A stretch of 64,000 nt of DNA from Kluyvera sp047971185 (GTDB lineage Bacteria > Pseudomonadota > Gammaproteobacteria > Enterobacterales > Enterobacteriaceae): assembly GCF_047971185.1 (NCBI RefSeq), contig NZ_JBKDZH010000003.1:23494-87493 (forward strand), given 5' to 3'. Below are positions 7,083 through 15,134 of this stretch, one piece after another. The notes beneath the pieces were generated by a model. It worked only from the letters and a program-made list of their open reading frames with translations. It was not told where the DNA came from and ran no database searches. The translations under genes and the position numbers were made by a program. Every line of letters begins with the position of its first letter. Within the stretch, counting starts at the first letter, position 1.

Positions 7083-9665
7083 TTAGCCTACAACCAGGTT
7101 AAGCAGTTTACCCGGTACGTAGATGACTTTACGTACGGTAACGCCCTCAAGGTATTTCGCGACCAGGTGTTCCTGGCCTGCGCGTTCACGCACCTGTTCT
7201 TCAGTCGCATCGACCGCAACGGTGATTTTCCCACGCACTTTACCGTTAACCTGCACGACGACCAGCGTGGTGTTTTCCACCATCGCCTTCTCGTCAGCCA
7301 CCGGCCACGGCGCATTGTCGATATCCCCTTCGCCGCTCAGCTCCTGCCACAGGGTGAAGCAAACGTGCGGGGTGAACGGGTTGAGCATACGCACGACGGC
7401 CAGCAGCGCTTCCTGCATCAGCGCGCGGTCCTGCTCGTCTTCCTGCGGCGCTTTCGCCAGCTTGTTCATCAGCTCCATGATCGCCGCAATCGCGGTGTTG
7501 AAGGTCTGACGGCGGCCGATATCATCGGTCACTTTCGCGATCGTTTTGTGGACATCACGGCGCAGCGCCTGCTGATCTTCGCTCAGCGCGTCGATGTTCA
7601 GCGCGGCGACCGGGCCACGAGCGGTGTGCTCGTAAACCAGTTTCCAGACGCGCTTCAGGAAGCGGTTAGCCCCTTCAACGCCGGATTCCTGCCATTCCAG
7701 CGTCATGTCAGCCGGTGAGGCGAACATCATAAACAGACGTACGGTGTCCGCGCCGTAGCGTTCAACCATTACCTGCGGGTCGATGCCGTTGTTTTTGGAC
7801 TTGGACATTTTGCTCATGCCGGTATACACCAGCTCATGGCCCGCCGCGTCCTTCGCTTTCACGATACGACCTTTCTCGTCACGTTCAACGATAGCATCAA
7901 CCGGAGAGACCCAGTTACGCTCGCCGTTGGCGCCCACGTAGTAGAACGCATCCGCCAGCACCATGCCCTGACACAGCAGCTGCTTAGCCGGCTCGTCAGA
8001 GTTGACCATGCCCGCGTCGCGCATCAGTTTGTGGAAGAAGCGGAAGTAGAGCAGGTGCATGATGGCGTGTTCGATACCGCCAATGTAGATATCGACCGGC
8101 AGCCAGTAGTTAGCGGCTTCTGGGTCCAGCATGCCTTCGTTGTACTGCGGGCAGGTGTAGCGCGCGTAGTACCAGGAGGATTCCATAAAGGTATCGAAGG
8201 TGTCGGTTTCACGCAGCGCAGGCTGACCGTTAACGGTGGTTTTCGCCCATTCCGGATCGGCTTTGATCGGGCTGGTGATACCGTCCATGACCACGTCTTC
8301 CGGCAGGATAACCGGCAGCTGATCTTCTGGGGTTGGCAGCACGGTGCCGTCTTCCAGAGTCACCATCGGGATTGGCGCGCCCCAGTAACGCTGACGGGAA
8401 ACGCCCCAGTCGCGCAGACGGTAGTTCACTTTACGTTCGCCAACGCCTTTCTCGGCCAGTTTATCGGCAATGGCGTTGAAGCCTGCTTCGAAGTCCAGAC
8501 CGTCGAACTCGCCTGAGTTGAACAGCACGCCTTTCTCGGTCAGCGCCTGCTCGGAGAGATCCGGCGCAGAGCCGTCGGCGGCCAGAATAACCGGCTTGAT
8601 GGTCAGACCGTATTTGGTAGCAAATTCGTAGTCGCGCTGGTCGTGACCCGGAACGGCCATCACCGCACCGGTGCCGTATTCCATCAGCACGAAGTTAGCC
8701 GCCCATACCGGGATTTCTTCGCCAGTCAGCGGGTGAACCGCTTTAAAGCCGGTGTCGACGCCTTTTTTCTCCATGGTCGCCATATCGGCTTCGGCCACTT
8801 TGGTATTGCGGCATTCGTCGATGAAGGCAGCCAGCTCAGGATTGTTCTCTGCCGCTTTCTGCGCCAGCGGGTGGCCGGCAGCCACCGCCAGGTAGGTGGC
8901 ACCCATAAAGGTGTCCGGGCGGGTGGTGTAGACGGTCAGCGTGTTGTCGTAACCGGTCACGTCAAAGGTGATTTCCACGCCTTCAGAACGGCCGATCCAG
9001 TTACGCTGCATGGTTTTCACGGTGTCCGGCCAGTGATCCAGGTTGTCCAGATCGTTCAGCAGCTCGTCCGCGTAGGCGGTGATTTTGATAAACCACTGCG
9101 GGATCTCTTTACGCTCAACTTTGGTATCACAGCGCCAGCAGCAGCCGTCGATAACCTGTTCGTTCGCCAATACAGTCTGGTCGTTCGGGCACCAGTTAAC
9201 GGCGGACGTTTTCTTGTACACCAGCCCTTTTTTGTACAGCTCGGTGAAGAATTTCTGCTCCCAGCGGTAGTATTCCGGGGTGCAGGTCGCCAGCTCGCGG
9301 CTCCAGTCGTAGCCGAAGCCCAGCATTTTGAGCTGGTTTTTCATGTAGGCGATGTTGTCGTACGTCCACGGTGCCGGGGCGGTGTTGTTTTTTACTGCCG
9401 CACCTTCCGCAGGAAGACCGAACGCATCCCAGCCAATAGGCTGCAGCACGTTTTTGCCCAGCATGCGCTGATAGCGCGCAATCACGTCGCCGATGGTGTA
9501 GTTACGAACGTGGCCCATGTGTAGTCGACCAGAAGGATAGGGAAGCATCGACAGGCAGTAATACTTCTCTTTGCTCTCGTCTTCAGTAACTTCAAATGTG
9601 CGCTTCTCGTCCCAGTGAAGCTGGACTTTCGATTCTATCTCTTCCGGGCGGTATTGCTCTTGCAT
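7083..9665 (-). CDS. leuS: Leucyl-tRNA synthetase
   Basis: 860 aa from the ATG at 9663-9665 (MQEQYRPEEIESKVQ). The frame is open for 30 more codons upstream, but these have no family match. This class I synthetase carries the HIGH-type motif HMGH at residues 49-52 inside PYPSGRLHMGHVRNY, and KMSKSKNN near residue 619. The CP1 editing domain with its Thr-rich patch (TTRPDTFMGATYLAVA) lies around residues 245-262, and a zinc-binding Cys cluster (CCWRC) near 175. It is the first gene of the leuS-lptE-holA-nadD-cobC run. Confidence 0.98.
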   Translation of the reverse strand: MQEQYRPEEIESKVQLHWDEKRTFEVTEDESKEKYYCLSMLPYPSGRLHMGHVRNYTIGDVIARYQRMLGKNVLQPIGWDAFGLPAEGAAVKNNTAPAPWTYDNIAYMKNQLKMLGFGYDWSRELATCTPEYYRWEQKFFTELYKKGLVYKKTSAVNWCPNDQTVLANEQVIDGCCWRCDTKVERKEIPQWFIKITAYADELLNDLDNLDHWPDTVKTMQRNWIGRSEGVEITFDVTGYDNTLTVYTTRPDTFMGATYLAVAAGHPLAQKAAENNPELAAFIDECRNTKVAEADMATMEKKGVDTGFKAVHPLTGEEIPVWAANFVLMEYGTGAVMAVPGHDQRDYEFATKYGLTIKPVILAADGSAPDLSEQALTEKGVLFNSGEFDGLDFEAGFNAIADKLAEKGVGERKVNYRLRDWGVSRQRYWGAPIPMVTLEDGTVLPTPEDQLPVILPEDVVMDGITSPIKADPEWAKTTVNGQPALRETDTFDTFMESSWYYARYTCPQYNEGMLDPEAANYWLPVDIYIGGIEHAIMHLLYFRFFHKLMRDAGMVNSDEPAKQLLCQGMVLADAFYYVGANGERNWVSPVDAIVERDEKGRIVKAKDAAGHELVYTGMSKMSKSKNNGIDPQVMVERYGADTVRLFMMFASPADMTLEWQESGVEGANRFLKRVWKLVYEHTARGPVAALNIDALSEDQQALRRDVHKTIAKVTDDIGRRQTFNTAIAAIMELMNKLAKAPQEDEQDRALMQEALLAVVRMLNPFTPHVCFTLWQELSGEGDIDNAPWPVADEKAMVENTTLVVVQVNGKVRGKITVAVDATEEQVRERAGQEHLVAKYLEGVTVRKVIYVPGKLLNLVVG

Positions 9666-9890
9666 GGCGGCCAGTAATCCTGTTTTCAATACAGCTACAT
9701 CAGTAGCCAATAGATGTGGTATTTCAGATCCGCATAGCATAGCCCAAACGTGCACGTCAAAACAGCCTTTCGCACGTTAAGGCGGTGAAAAGCTCGGGCG
9801 GTAATGATTGAACTCTGTGGCGAACCTGGCAAAGCGAAATTGAAATAACGGCTATTATTAGAAGAGGTTAACTAGCTGGGAGAGGAAACG

Positions 9891-10373
9891 ATGAACAAGG
9901 TTGCTCAAATTTACCGTGAACTGATCGCAACGCTGACCGAACGTTTGCGTAACGGCGAACGTGATATCGACGCGCTGGTCGCACAGGCGCGGGCGAAAAT
10001 CGCGCAAACCAGCGAGTTAACGCGCAGTGAAATCGATGACCTGCTGCGCGCCGTGCGTCGCGACCTGGAAGAGTTTGCGATGAGCTATGGCGAAAGCCAG
10101 GAGGACGAGTCCGACAGCGTTTTTCTGCGGGTGATTAAAGAGAGTCTCTGGCAGGAGCTGGTGGATATTACCGACAAAACGCAGCTGGAGTGGCGCGAGG
10201 TGTTCCAGGATTTGAATCACCACGGCGTGTACCACAGTGGGGAAGTGGTCGGGCTGGGGAATCTGGTCTGCGAGAAGTGCCACTATCATCTGGCGGTGTA
10301 CACTCCGGACGTGCTGCCGAGGTGCCCGAAGTGCGGGCACGATCAGTTCCTGCGCAGGCCGTTTGAGCCATAA
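9891..10373 (+). CDS. ybeL: DUF1451 zinc-ribbon protein YbeL
   Basis: 160 aa, function unknown. The first 70 residues are a charged helical region (KVAQIYRELIATLTERLRNGERDID). The C-terminus is a zinc ribbon with two CxxC knuckles, Cys127/Cys130 and Cys145/Cys148 (CEKCHYH and CPKCGHD). The gene is divergent from leuS with a 225-bp gap and has a good GGAGAGG ribosome site. In E. coli it is followed by the ybeQ-to-hscC block; here rihA follows directly after a REP pair. Confidence 0.92.
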   Translation: MNKVAQIYRELIATLTERLRNGERDIDALVAQARAKIAQTSELTRSEIDDLLRAVRRDLEEFAMSYGESQEDESDSVFLRVIKESLWQELVDITDKTQLEWREVFQDLNHHGVYHSGEVVGLGNLVCEKCHYHLAVYTPDVLPRCPKCGHDQFLRRPFEP

Positions 10374-10380
10374 CACCAAT

Positions 10381-10456
10381 CCCGGCGTCACTGCGTTCGG
10401 CCAGGCTACATTCATTAACAGCTGGGGTAGCCCGGGTGAGCGCTAGCGACCCCGGG
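10381..10456. repeat. REP/BIME pair after ybeL
   Basis: Two imperfect REP units in inverted orientation lie between the convergent ybeL and rihA genes. One reads CCCGGCGTCACTGCGTTC then GGCCAGGCTAC, the other GTAGCCCGGGTGAGCGCTAG then CGACCCCGGGA. The same GTAGCCCGG family recurs at 15053-15126 and 22064-22093. Position between convergent 3' ends is typical of REP elements, which can stabilise transcript ends or bind gyrase/IHF in enterics. Confidence 0.8.
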
Positions 10457-10462
10457 AGCGGC

Positions 10463-11398
10463 TCAGCCGTAAAACGCCAGCCGCTCCGCCAGTAAGTCCA
10501 CAAACCCCTGGCGGTCCACATCGACCATCACCTGCGCATTCGGGGTATTCCCCGTCAGGAAGTAATAATCCACCACCGTCATCCCCTGGGTATATTTACC
10601 CTGCGTCTCCACGCCTACCCAGCGTTCTACGGTGGTAAACAGTTCAGGCTTCAGCAGCCAGGCGATGGTGCAAGGGTCGTGCAGCGGCGCGCCGACAAAT
10701 CCCCATTTCTCATCTTTGTGGTACTCCATAAAGAAGTCCAGCAGCTCGGCGACGATGGTGGCGATGGGGTTGCCAATGGCGCGAAAGCGTTCGATGTCGG
10801 CGGCGTGGATCTGCGCTTTATGGGTGACGTCGAGCCCGGCCATGACGACCGGAATACCTGACTGGAAGACGATTTCCGCTGCTTCCGGGTCGACGAAAAT
10901 GTTGAACTCGGCGGCGGGTGTCCAGTTCCCCAGGGTCATGGCGCCGCCCATGATCACGATGCGGGCGATGTTCGCATGCAGTTCAGGGTGGCTATTCAGC
11001 AGCAGCGCCACGTTGGTTTGTGGGCCAGTGGAGACGATGGTGACCGGCTGTGCGCTCTCGCGCAGGGTTTTGGCCATCAGCTCGACGGCGGTACAGTCTT
11101 GCGGAACGAACGAAGGCTCCGGTAGCGCCGGGCCATCGAGCCCGCTCTCACCGTGGACGTTATCGGCAATAATCAGCTCGCGCATCAGCGGCTTCACCGC
11201 GCCGCCGGCGACCGGGATGTCCGGGCGTTGCAGCAGCGTCAGCATACGCAGCACGTTGCGCAGAGTTTTCTCCGGCGTCTGGTTACCGGCGGAGGAGGTG
11301 ATGGCTTTGACCTCGAGCTCTGGGGAAGCAAGCGCGAGGACGATAGCGATCGCGTCATCATGACCCGGATCGCAATCAAGAATAATCGGCAGTGCCAT
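10463..11398 (-). CDS. rihA: Pyrimidine-specific ribonucleoside hydrolase
   Basis: 311 aa. It is an inosine-uridine nucleoside hydrolase family member that cleaves cytidine and uridine to ribose and base. The calcium-binding signature DCDPGHDD is at residues 8-15 (Asp10, Asp14, Asp15), with further active-site segments GGAMTLGNWTPAAEFNIFVDPEAA (around 150-173) and APLHDPCTIAWLL (around 238). It follows gltL by 118 bp in the same orientation; in E. coli gltIJKL-rihA has been reported as one nitrogen-regulated transcription unit, which fits a scavenging role. Confidence 0.95.
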   Translation of the reverse strand: MALPIILDCDPGHDDAIAIVLALASPELEVKAITSSAGNQTPEKTLRNVLRMLTLLQRPDIPVAGGAVKPLMRELIIADNVHGESGLDGPALPEPSFVPQDCTAVELMAKTLRESAQPVTIVSTGPQTNVALLLNSHPELHANIARIVIMGGAMTLGNWTPAAEFNIFVDPEAAEIVFQSGIPVVMAGLDVTHKAQIHAADIERFRAIGNPIATIVAELLDFFMEYHKDEKWGFVGAPLHDPCTIAWLLKPELFTTVERWVGVETQGKYTQGMTVVDYYFLTGNTPNAQVMVDVDRQGFVDLLAERLAFYG

Positions 11399-11484
11399 AG
11401 CAGTTCCTTGTTCGCGTTATTTTGTGACAAGGGTAAGGCTTGCTAATGGAATGAACGAGCAGATAGGCGTTAAAGCGTGATGCA

Positions 11485-11508
11485 GCGCGCACTCTGCCGA
11501 GTGCGCGC
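11485..11508 (-). terminator. GC-rich hairpin after gltL
   Basis: A perfect 10-bp stem (GCGCGCACTC / GAGTGCGCGC) with a 4-nt loop lies just after the gltL stop. There is no U-tract after it on the minus strand, so it may protect the 3' end or attenuate rather than fully stop transcription into rihA. Confidence 0.45.
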
Positions 11509-11516
11509 CGGGAAGG

Positions 11517-12242
11517 TTAGTGCAGGATTTTGGCGAGGAAGTCTTTGGCACGCTCCGATTTCGGATTGGCAAAGAAAGCTTCTTTTTCGGCATCTTCGAC
11601 GATTTTACCCTCGTCCATAAAGATAACCCGGTTTGCCACTTTACGGGCGAAGCCCATTTCGTGGGTTACCACCATCATGGTCATTCCTTCGTTGGCCAGT
11701 TCGACCATCACGTCCAGCACTTCGTTGATCATTTCCGGATCGAGCGCCGAGGTGGGTTCATCGAACAGCATCGCCACCGGATCCATACACAGCGCTCGGG
11801 CGATCGCCACGCGCTGCTGCTGGCCGCCGGACAGCTGTGCCGGGAACTTGTTGGCATGAGCGGACAGACCCACGCGCTCGAGCAGCTTCAGGCCTTTGTC
11901 ACGGGCCGCGGCTTTATCGCGCTTGAGCACTTTGACCTGCGCCAGCGTCAGGTTCTCGATAATCGACAGGTGCGGGAACAGCTCGAAGTGCTGGAACACC
12001 ATGCCAACATGCGAACGCAGCTTTGCCAGATCGGTTTTCTTGTCGTTCACCTTCGTGCCGTTGACGAGGATCTCCCCCTGCTGCACCGGTTCGAGACCGT
12101 TGACGGTTTTAATCAGGGTGGATTTACCGGAGCCGGACGGCCCGCACACCACCACCACTTCGCCTTTTTTCACTTCCGTGGAGCAGTCGGTCAGCACCTG
12201 AAAGTGACCATACCATTTAGAGACGTTTTTCAGGGTAATCAT
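11517..12242 (-). CDS. gltL: Glutamate/aspartate ABC transporter ATPase
   Basis: 241 aa. It is the nucleotide-binding subunit of the polar amino acid uptake family (GlnQ/HisP type). Walker A GPSGSGKS is at residues 34-41, the signature LSGGQQQRVAIAR near 135-147, Walker B MLFDEPTSALDPE near 155-167, and the H-loop His in VVTHEMGFA near 191. Its ATG overlaps the gltK stop. It energises import through GltJK of substrate delivered by GltI. Confidence 0.97.
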   Translation of the reverse strand: MITLKNVSKWYGHFQVLTDCSTEVKKGEVVVVCGPSGSGKSTLIKTVNGLEPVQQGEILVNGTKVNDKKTDLAKLRSHVGMVFQHFELFPHLSIIENLTLAQVKVLKRDKAAARDKGLKLLERVGLSAHANKFPAQLSGGQQQRVAIARALCMDPVAMLFDEPTSALDPEMINEVLDVMVELANEGMTMMVVTHEMGFARKVANRVIFMDEGKIVEDAEKEAFFANPKSERAKDFLAKILH

Positions 12243-12916
12243 TATACGGTCCTTTTCTTCAAGTAGCTGACCAGCAGCGAAGCGCTAAGGCTAATAACAA
12301 AATAGACAAAACCAGCGAACAGAATCATTTCCACCTGGGTTCCATCACGCTCACCTATTGTTGAAGCGGTACGGAAGAAGTCGGCAAGGCTCAGCACGTA
12401 CACCAGTGAGGTATCCTGGAACAGGACGATCCCCTGGGTCAGCAGCAGCGGCACCATGGCGCGGAAGGCCTGCGGCAGAATAATGAGCTTCATCGACTGC
12501 CAGTGGGTCATCCCCAGCGCCAGCGCGGCGCTGGACTGGCCGCGGGAAATACTTTGAATCCCGGCGCGGATAATTTCTGAATAGTAAGCGGCTTCAAACA
12601 TCGAGAAAGCCACCATCGCCGAGATCAGACGAATATCCGTTTTCGGCGACAGCCCCAGCACGTTTTGCAGGAAGCCGGGCACGATCAGATAGAACCACAG
12701 CAGCACCATCACCAGCGGCACGGAGCGGAAGACGTTTACGTAGGCTTTGGCAAACCAGGCGATCGGTTTGAACGCAGACAGGCGCATTACCGCCAGAATG
12801 GTGCCCCAGACGATACCGATAATAATTGCCGTGACGGTAATTTTAAGGGTGATCACCAGCCCTGCCAGCAGGTAGGGCATCGACGGGACAATCGAACTCC
12901 AGTCAAATTCGTACAT
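12242..12916 (-). CDS. gltK: Glutamate/aspartate ABC transporter permease GltK
   Basis: 224 aa. Membrane subunit of the HisM/GlnP type with about five transmembrane helices and the EAA loop EIIRAGIQSISRGQSSAALALG (about residues 115-136) that docks to the ATPase. Its start overlaps the gltJ stop by one base, so gltJ-gltK-gltL are tightly coupled. Confidence 0.96.
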   Translation of the reverse strand: MYEFDWSSIVPSMPYLLAGLVITLKITVTAIIIGIVWGTILAVMRLSAFKPIAWFAKAYVNVFRSVPLVMVLLWFYLIVPGFLQNVLGLSPKTDIRLISAMVAFSMFEAAYYSEIIRAGIQSISRGQSSAALALGMTHWQSMKLIILPQAFRAMVPLLLTQGIVLFQDTSLVYVLSLADFFRTASTIGERDGTQVEMILFAGFVYFVISLSASLLVSYLKKRTV

Positions 12917-13656
12917 TATTTACCCCCCAGGTTGCCCGGCAGGCGGATTTTGCGTTCCACCAGCGCCATTACCAGCATAATCACGGCGTTAATCAGGACA
13001 TAGGCGAGGGTAATCGCGGTAAAGGATTCCCAGGCGTGCGCGGAGTAGTCGAGCAGTTTGCCCGCCTGCGCCGCCATATCCACCAGACCAATGGTTGAGG
13101 CGATGGCCGAGTTTTTCACCAGGTTCATCATTTCCGAGGTCATCGGCGGGACGATCACCCGGTAGGCATTCGGCAGCAGCACGTAGCGGTAGGCTTGCGG
13201 CAAGGTCAGCCCCATCGCCAGCGCGGCGTTTTTCTGCCCACGCGGCAGCGATTGAATGGCGGCACGCACCTGCTCGCAGACGCGTGCGGCGGTGAACAGG
13301 CCCAGACAAATCATTGATGAGAGGAAGAACTGGATATTGGGATCCAGCTCAGCTTTAAACCACATGCCGAGGCTTTCCGGCAGCAGCTCTGGCACCACGA
13401 GATACCAGGTAAAGAACTGTACGATCAGCGGAACGTTACGGAACAGTTCAACGTAGCAGGTGCCGATTGCCGCTAAAAAGCGGTTCGGTACGGTACGCAG
13501 AATGCCGAACAGCGAGCCGACGAGAAAAGCGATAACCCACGCGGTAATCGACAGCGCGATGGTGACCTGGAAACCGCTCCAGATCCAGCCGAGATAGGTG
13601 GTGTTGCCGAAAGGGGCCTGTTGTAAAAAGATTCCCCAGTTCCAGTCTATTGACAT
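12916..13656 (-). CDS. gltJ: Glutamate/aspartate ABC transporter permease GltJ
   Basis: 246 aa. The second membrane subunit, pairing with GltK. It has multiple hydrophobic helices and the EAA-type loop ARVCEQVRAAIQSLPRGQKNAALAMG (about 122-147). It begins 13 nt after the U-tract of a strong hairpin terminator (13669-13700), so its expression depends on read-through from gltI. This explains higher expected levels of binding protein than of permease. Confidence 0.96.
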   Translation of the reverse strand: MSIDWNWGIFLQQAPFGNTTYLGWIWSGFQVTIALSITAWVIAFLVGSLFGILRTVPNRFLAAIGTCYVELFRNVPLIVQFFTWYLVVPELLPESLGMWFKAELDPNIQFFLSSMICLGLFTAARVCEQVRAAIQSLPRGQKNAALAMGLTLPQAYRYVLLPNAYRVIVPPMTSEMMNLVKNSAIASTIGLVDMAAQAGKLLDYSAHAWESFTAITLAYVLINAVIMLVMALVERKIRLPGNLGGK

Positions 13657-13668
13657 AATGAACTCCAG

Positions 13669-13700
13669 AAAAAAAAGGGTAGCAGTTCCACCTGCTACCC
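13669..13700 (-). terminator. Intrinsic terminator between gltI and gltJ
   Basis: On the minus strand a 9-bp stem GGGTAGCAG / CTGCTACCC with a 6-nt loop is followed by eight Ts. It sits immediately before gltJ and is the expected 3' end of SroC. It acts as an attenuator between the binding-protein gene and the permease genes. Confidence 0.9.
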
Positions 13701-13825
13701 TCGAAGATTGTTGAACAGCGTTTTGCGGTATTCAGGCCAGGTGGGGAACGACCACCTGGCATATAGTCTGTCCGTGCTGCACGACAATCGAGAGGGCAGT
13801 TTTTTCCGCCCCGTATTTTTTATTA
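13669..13825 (-). ncRNA. sroC: SroC-like sRNA from the gltI 3' region
   Basis: The 166-bp gltI-gltJ gap ends in a strong intrinsic terminator, which is the arrangement that yields SroC in E. coli and Salmonella. There SroC is cut from the gltI mRNA and acts as an Hfq-bound sponge for GcvB. The 3' end is set by the terminator. The 5' end given is approximate, placed near the gltI stop from the known size of about 160 nt. I could not compare nucleotide identity with known SroC. Confidence 0.55.
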
Positions 13826-14731
13826 GTTAAGTGCTTTATCGTTTGGCGTTTTGAACAGCGCTTTCATCTCGTCAGAGAGCTCAAAGTTCATGTTCAGATT
13901 TTTTGGCGGAATCGGGTTTTTGAACCATTTCTCAAACCATTTCGCCGCTTCGCCGGAGGTCTGCGCCTGGGCGATGGTATCGTCCATCAGCTTTTTAAAC
14001 TCGGTATCGTCTTTACGCAGCATACAGCCGTAGGCTTCTTCAGACTGCGCCTTGCCGACGATTTCCCAGTTGTCGGGTTTCTTCGCCTTGGCGCGCTCGC
14101 CCGCCAGCAGCGCGTCATCCATCATAAACGCCACCGCACGGCCGCTTTCCAGCGTACGGAAGGAGTCACCGTGGTCTTTGGCGCTGATGATACGCATATT
14201 CATTTTTTGCTCGTCATTCAGCTTGTGCAGCAGAACTTCGGAGGTGGTACCGGAGGTCACGACAACGGCTTTGTCTTTCAGATCCGGGAAGTCTTTAATG
14301 TCGCCGCCTTTTTTGGTCAGCAGACGCGTGCCCACCACGAAGATGGTGTTGGAGAAGGCGGCCTGTTTCTGACGCTCAACGTTGTTGGTGGTTGAGCCAC
14401 ATTCGAAATCAAAGGTCCCGTTTTGCAGCAGCGGGATACGGTTCTGCGAGGTAATCGGGATCAGCTTGACCTGAAGGTCAGGTTTATTGAGCTTCTTCTT
14501 CACCGCCTCAACGATGGCGTTGGAATAATCCTGAGAGTAGCCCACCACTTTCTGCTGGTTATCGTAATAAGAGAACGGCACCGAAGACTCACGGTGACCG
14601 ACGACGATGACGCCGTTTTTCGCGATTTTAGCGAGCGTGCCGCCTGCTGCAGGGGCCGCATCTTCCGCATGGGCCAGACCGGCTGACATCCCCATGACCA
14701 GCATTGCTGTGGCTAGCTTACGTAAGTGCAT
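13823..14731 (-). CDS. gltI: Glutamate/aspartate periplasmic binding protein
   Basis: 302 aa from the ATG at 14729-14731, preceded by a very strong GGAGGTGGAG ribosome site. Upstream in-frame ATGs have no family match. A cleavable signal peptide ends at AGLAHA|EDAAPAAG. The body is a type II periplasmic binding protein with conserved VVGHRESSVPFSYYD and FDFECGSTTNNVERQ segments. It captures glutamate and aspartate for GltJKL. In Salmonella its mRNA is a classic GcvB target; the C/A-rich element at 14776-14795 fits that. Confidence 0.97.
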   Translation of the reverse strand: MHLRKLATAMLVMGMSAGLAHAEDAAPAAGGTLAKIAKNGVIVVGHRESSVPFSYYDNQQKVVGYSQDYSNAIVEAVKKKLNKPDLQVKLIPITSQNRIPLLQNGTFDFECGSTTNNVERQKQAAFSNTIFVVGTRLLTKKGGDIKDFPDLKDKAVVVTSGTTSEVLLHKLNDEQKMNMRIISAKDHGDSFRTLESGRAVAFMMDDALLAGERAKAKKPDNWEIVGKAQSEEAYGCMLRKDDTEFKKLMDDTIAQAQTSGEAAKWFEKWFKNPIPPKNLNMNFELSDEMKALFKTPNDKALN

Positions 14732-15134
14732 CTCCACCTCCTTCATCGTCTGCGTCATGGACGCATTGAGACCCAGTGTGAGTGTTGTGTTGTTATCACT
14801 GCGTCTTTAGCGTGCAGCGTTATCTGTGTTTGTTAGCATTTGGTTTGGCTTAATGTAAAGATTTTGCTGCTTTATTGTTTATTTTTGCGAGGCGTGCCGC
14901 ACCGCTTTGAGGCAAAAATCGCAGTTTGCACAATAATGGTGCTACCGATGTCTTGTTATGGTGCAACCAGGTTGCGCTCGGCGAAGATATGCAGCGTCTT
15001 GATTATATTAAGCAAATGGCGTGCCAGAGTGGCGGGGGGGAGAGGAGAGAGTCCCGGCGTCGCTAACGCTCGGCCGGGCTACAAGTGATGCAAACCGTAG
15101 CCCGGCCGAGCGTTAGCGACGCCGGGGAGCGCCG
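14732..15134 (-). promoter_or_regulatory. gltI upstream region with NtrC- and GcvB-type sites
   Basis: A 403-bp gap without a gene. Read toward gltI it holds: a REP pair (15053-15126, separate entry); an NtrC-site match TGCACAATAATGGTGCT at 14927-14943; a second, half-conserved site ending TGGTGCA at 14949-14965, 22 bp (two helical turns) away; a weak sigma-54-like element at 14835-14850 (AGCCAAACCAAATGCT on the minus strand, with the -24 GG imperfect); and a C/A-rich stretch TAACAACACAACACTCACAC at 14776-14795, 45-65 nt before the start codon. NtrC control of this operon in E. coli is established; the exact sites are my inference. Confidence 0.55.
15053..15126. repeat. Perfect inverted REP pair (BIME)
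   Basis: Two 30-bp REP units (15053-15082 and 15097-15126) are exact reverse complements, separated by 14 bp. The unit begins GTAGCCCGGCCGAGCGTTAG and ends CGACGCCGGG. The pair lies at the 3' end of lnt and could fold into a very stable stem in RNA. It belongs to the same family as the repeats at 10381-10456 and 22064-22093. Confidence 0.9.

Noticed and set aside
12989..13309. 106-codon minus-strand frame inside gltJ
   Set aside because: Overlaps gltJ in another frame; no independent start signals or homology.
14892..14905. Better-looking sigma-54 -24 box (CGGCACG on the minus strand) before gltI
   Set aside because: The GC of a -12 element falls 2 bp too close, and it lies too near the NtrC sites; spacing is invariant for this sigma factor.
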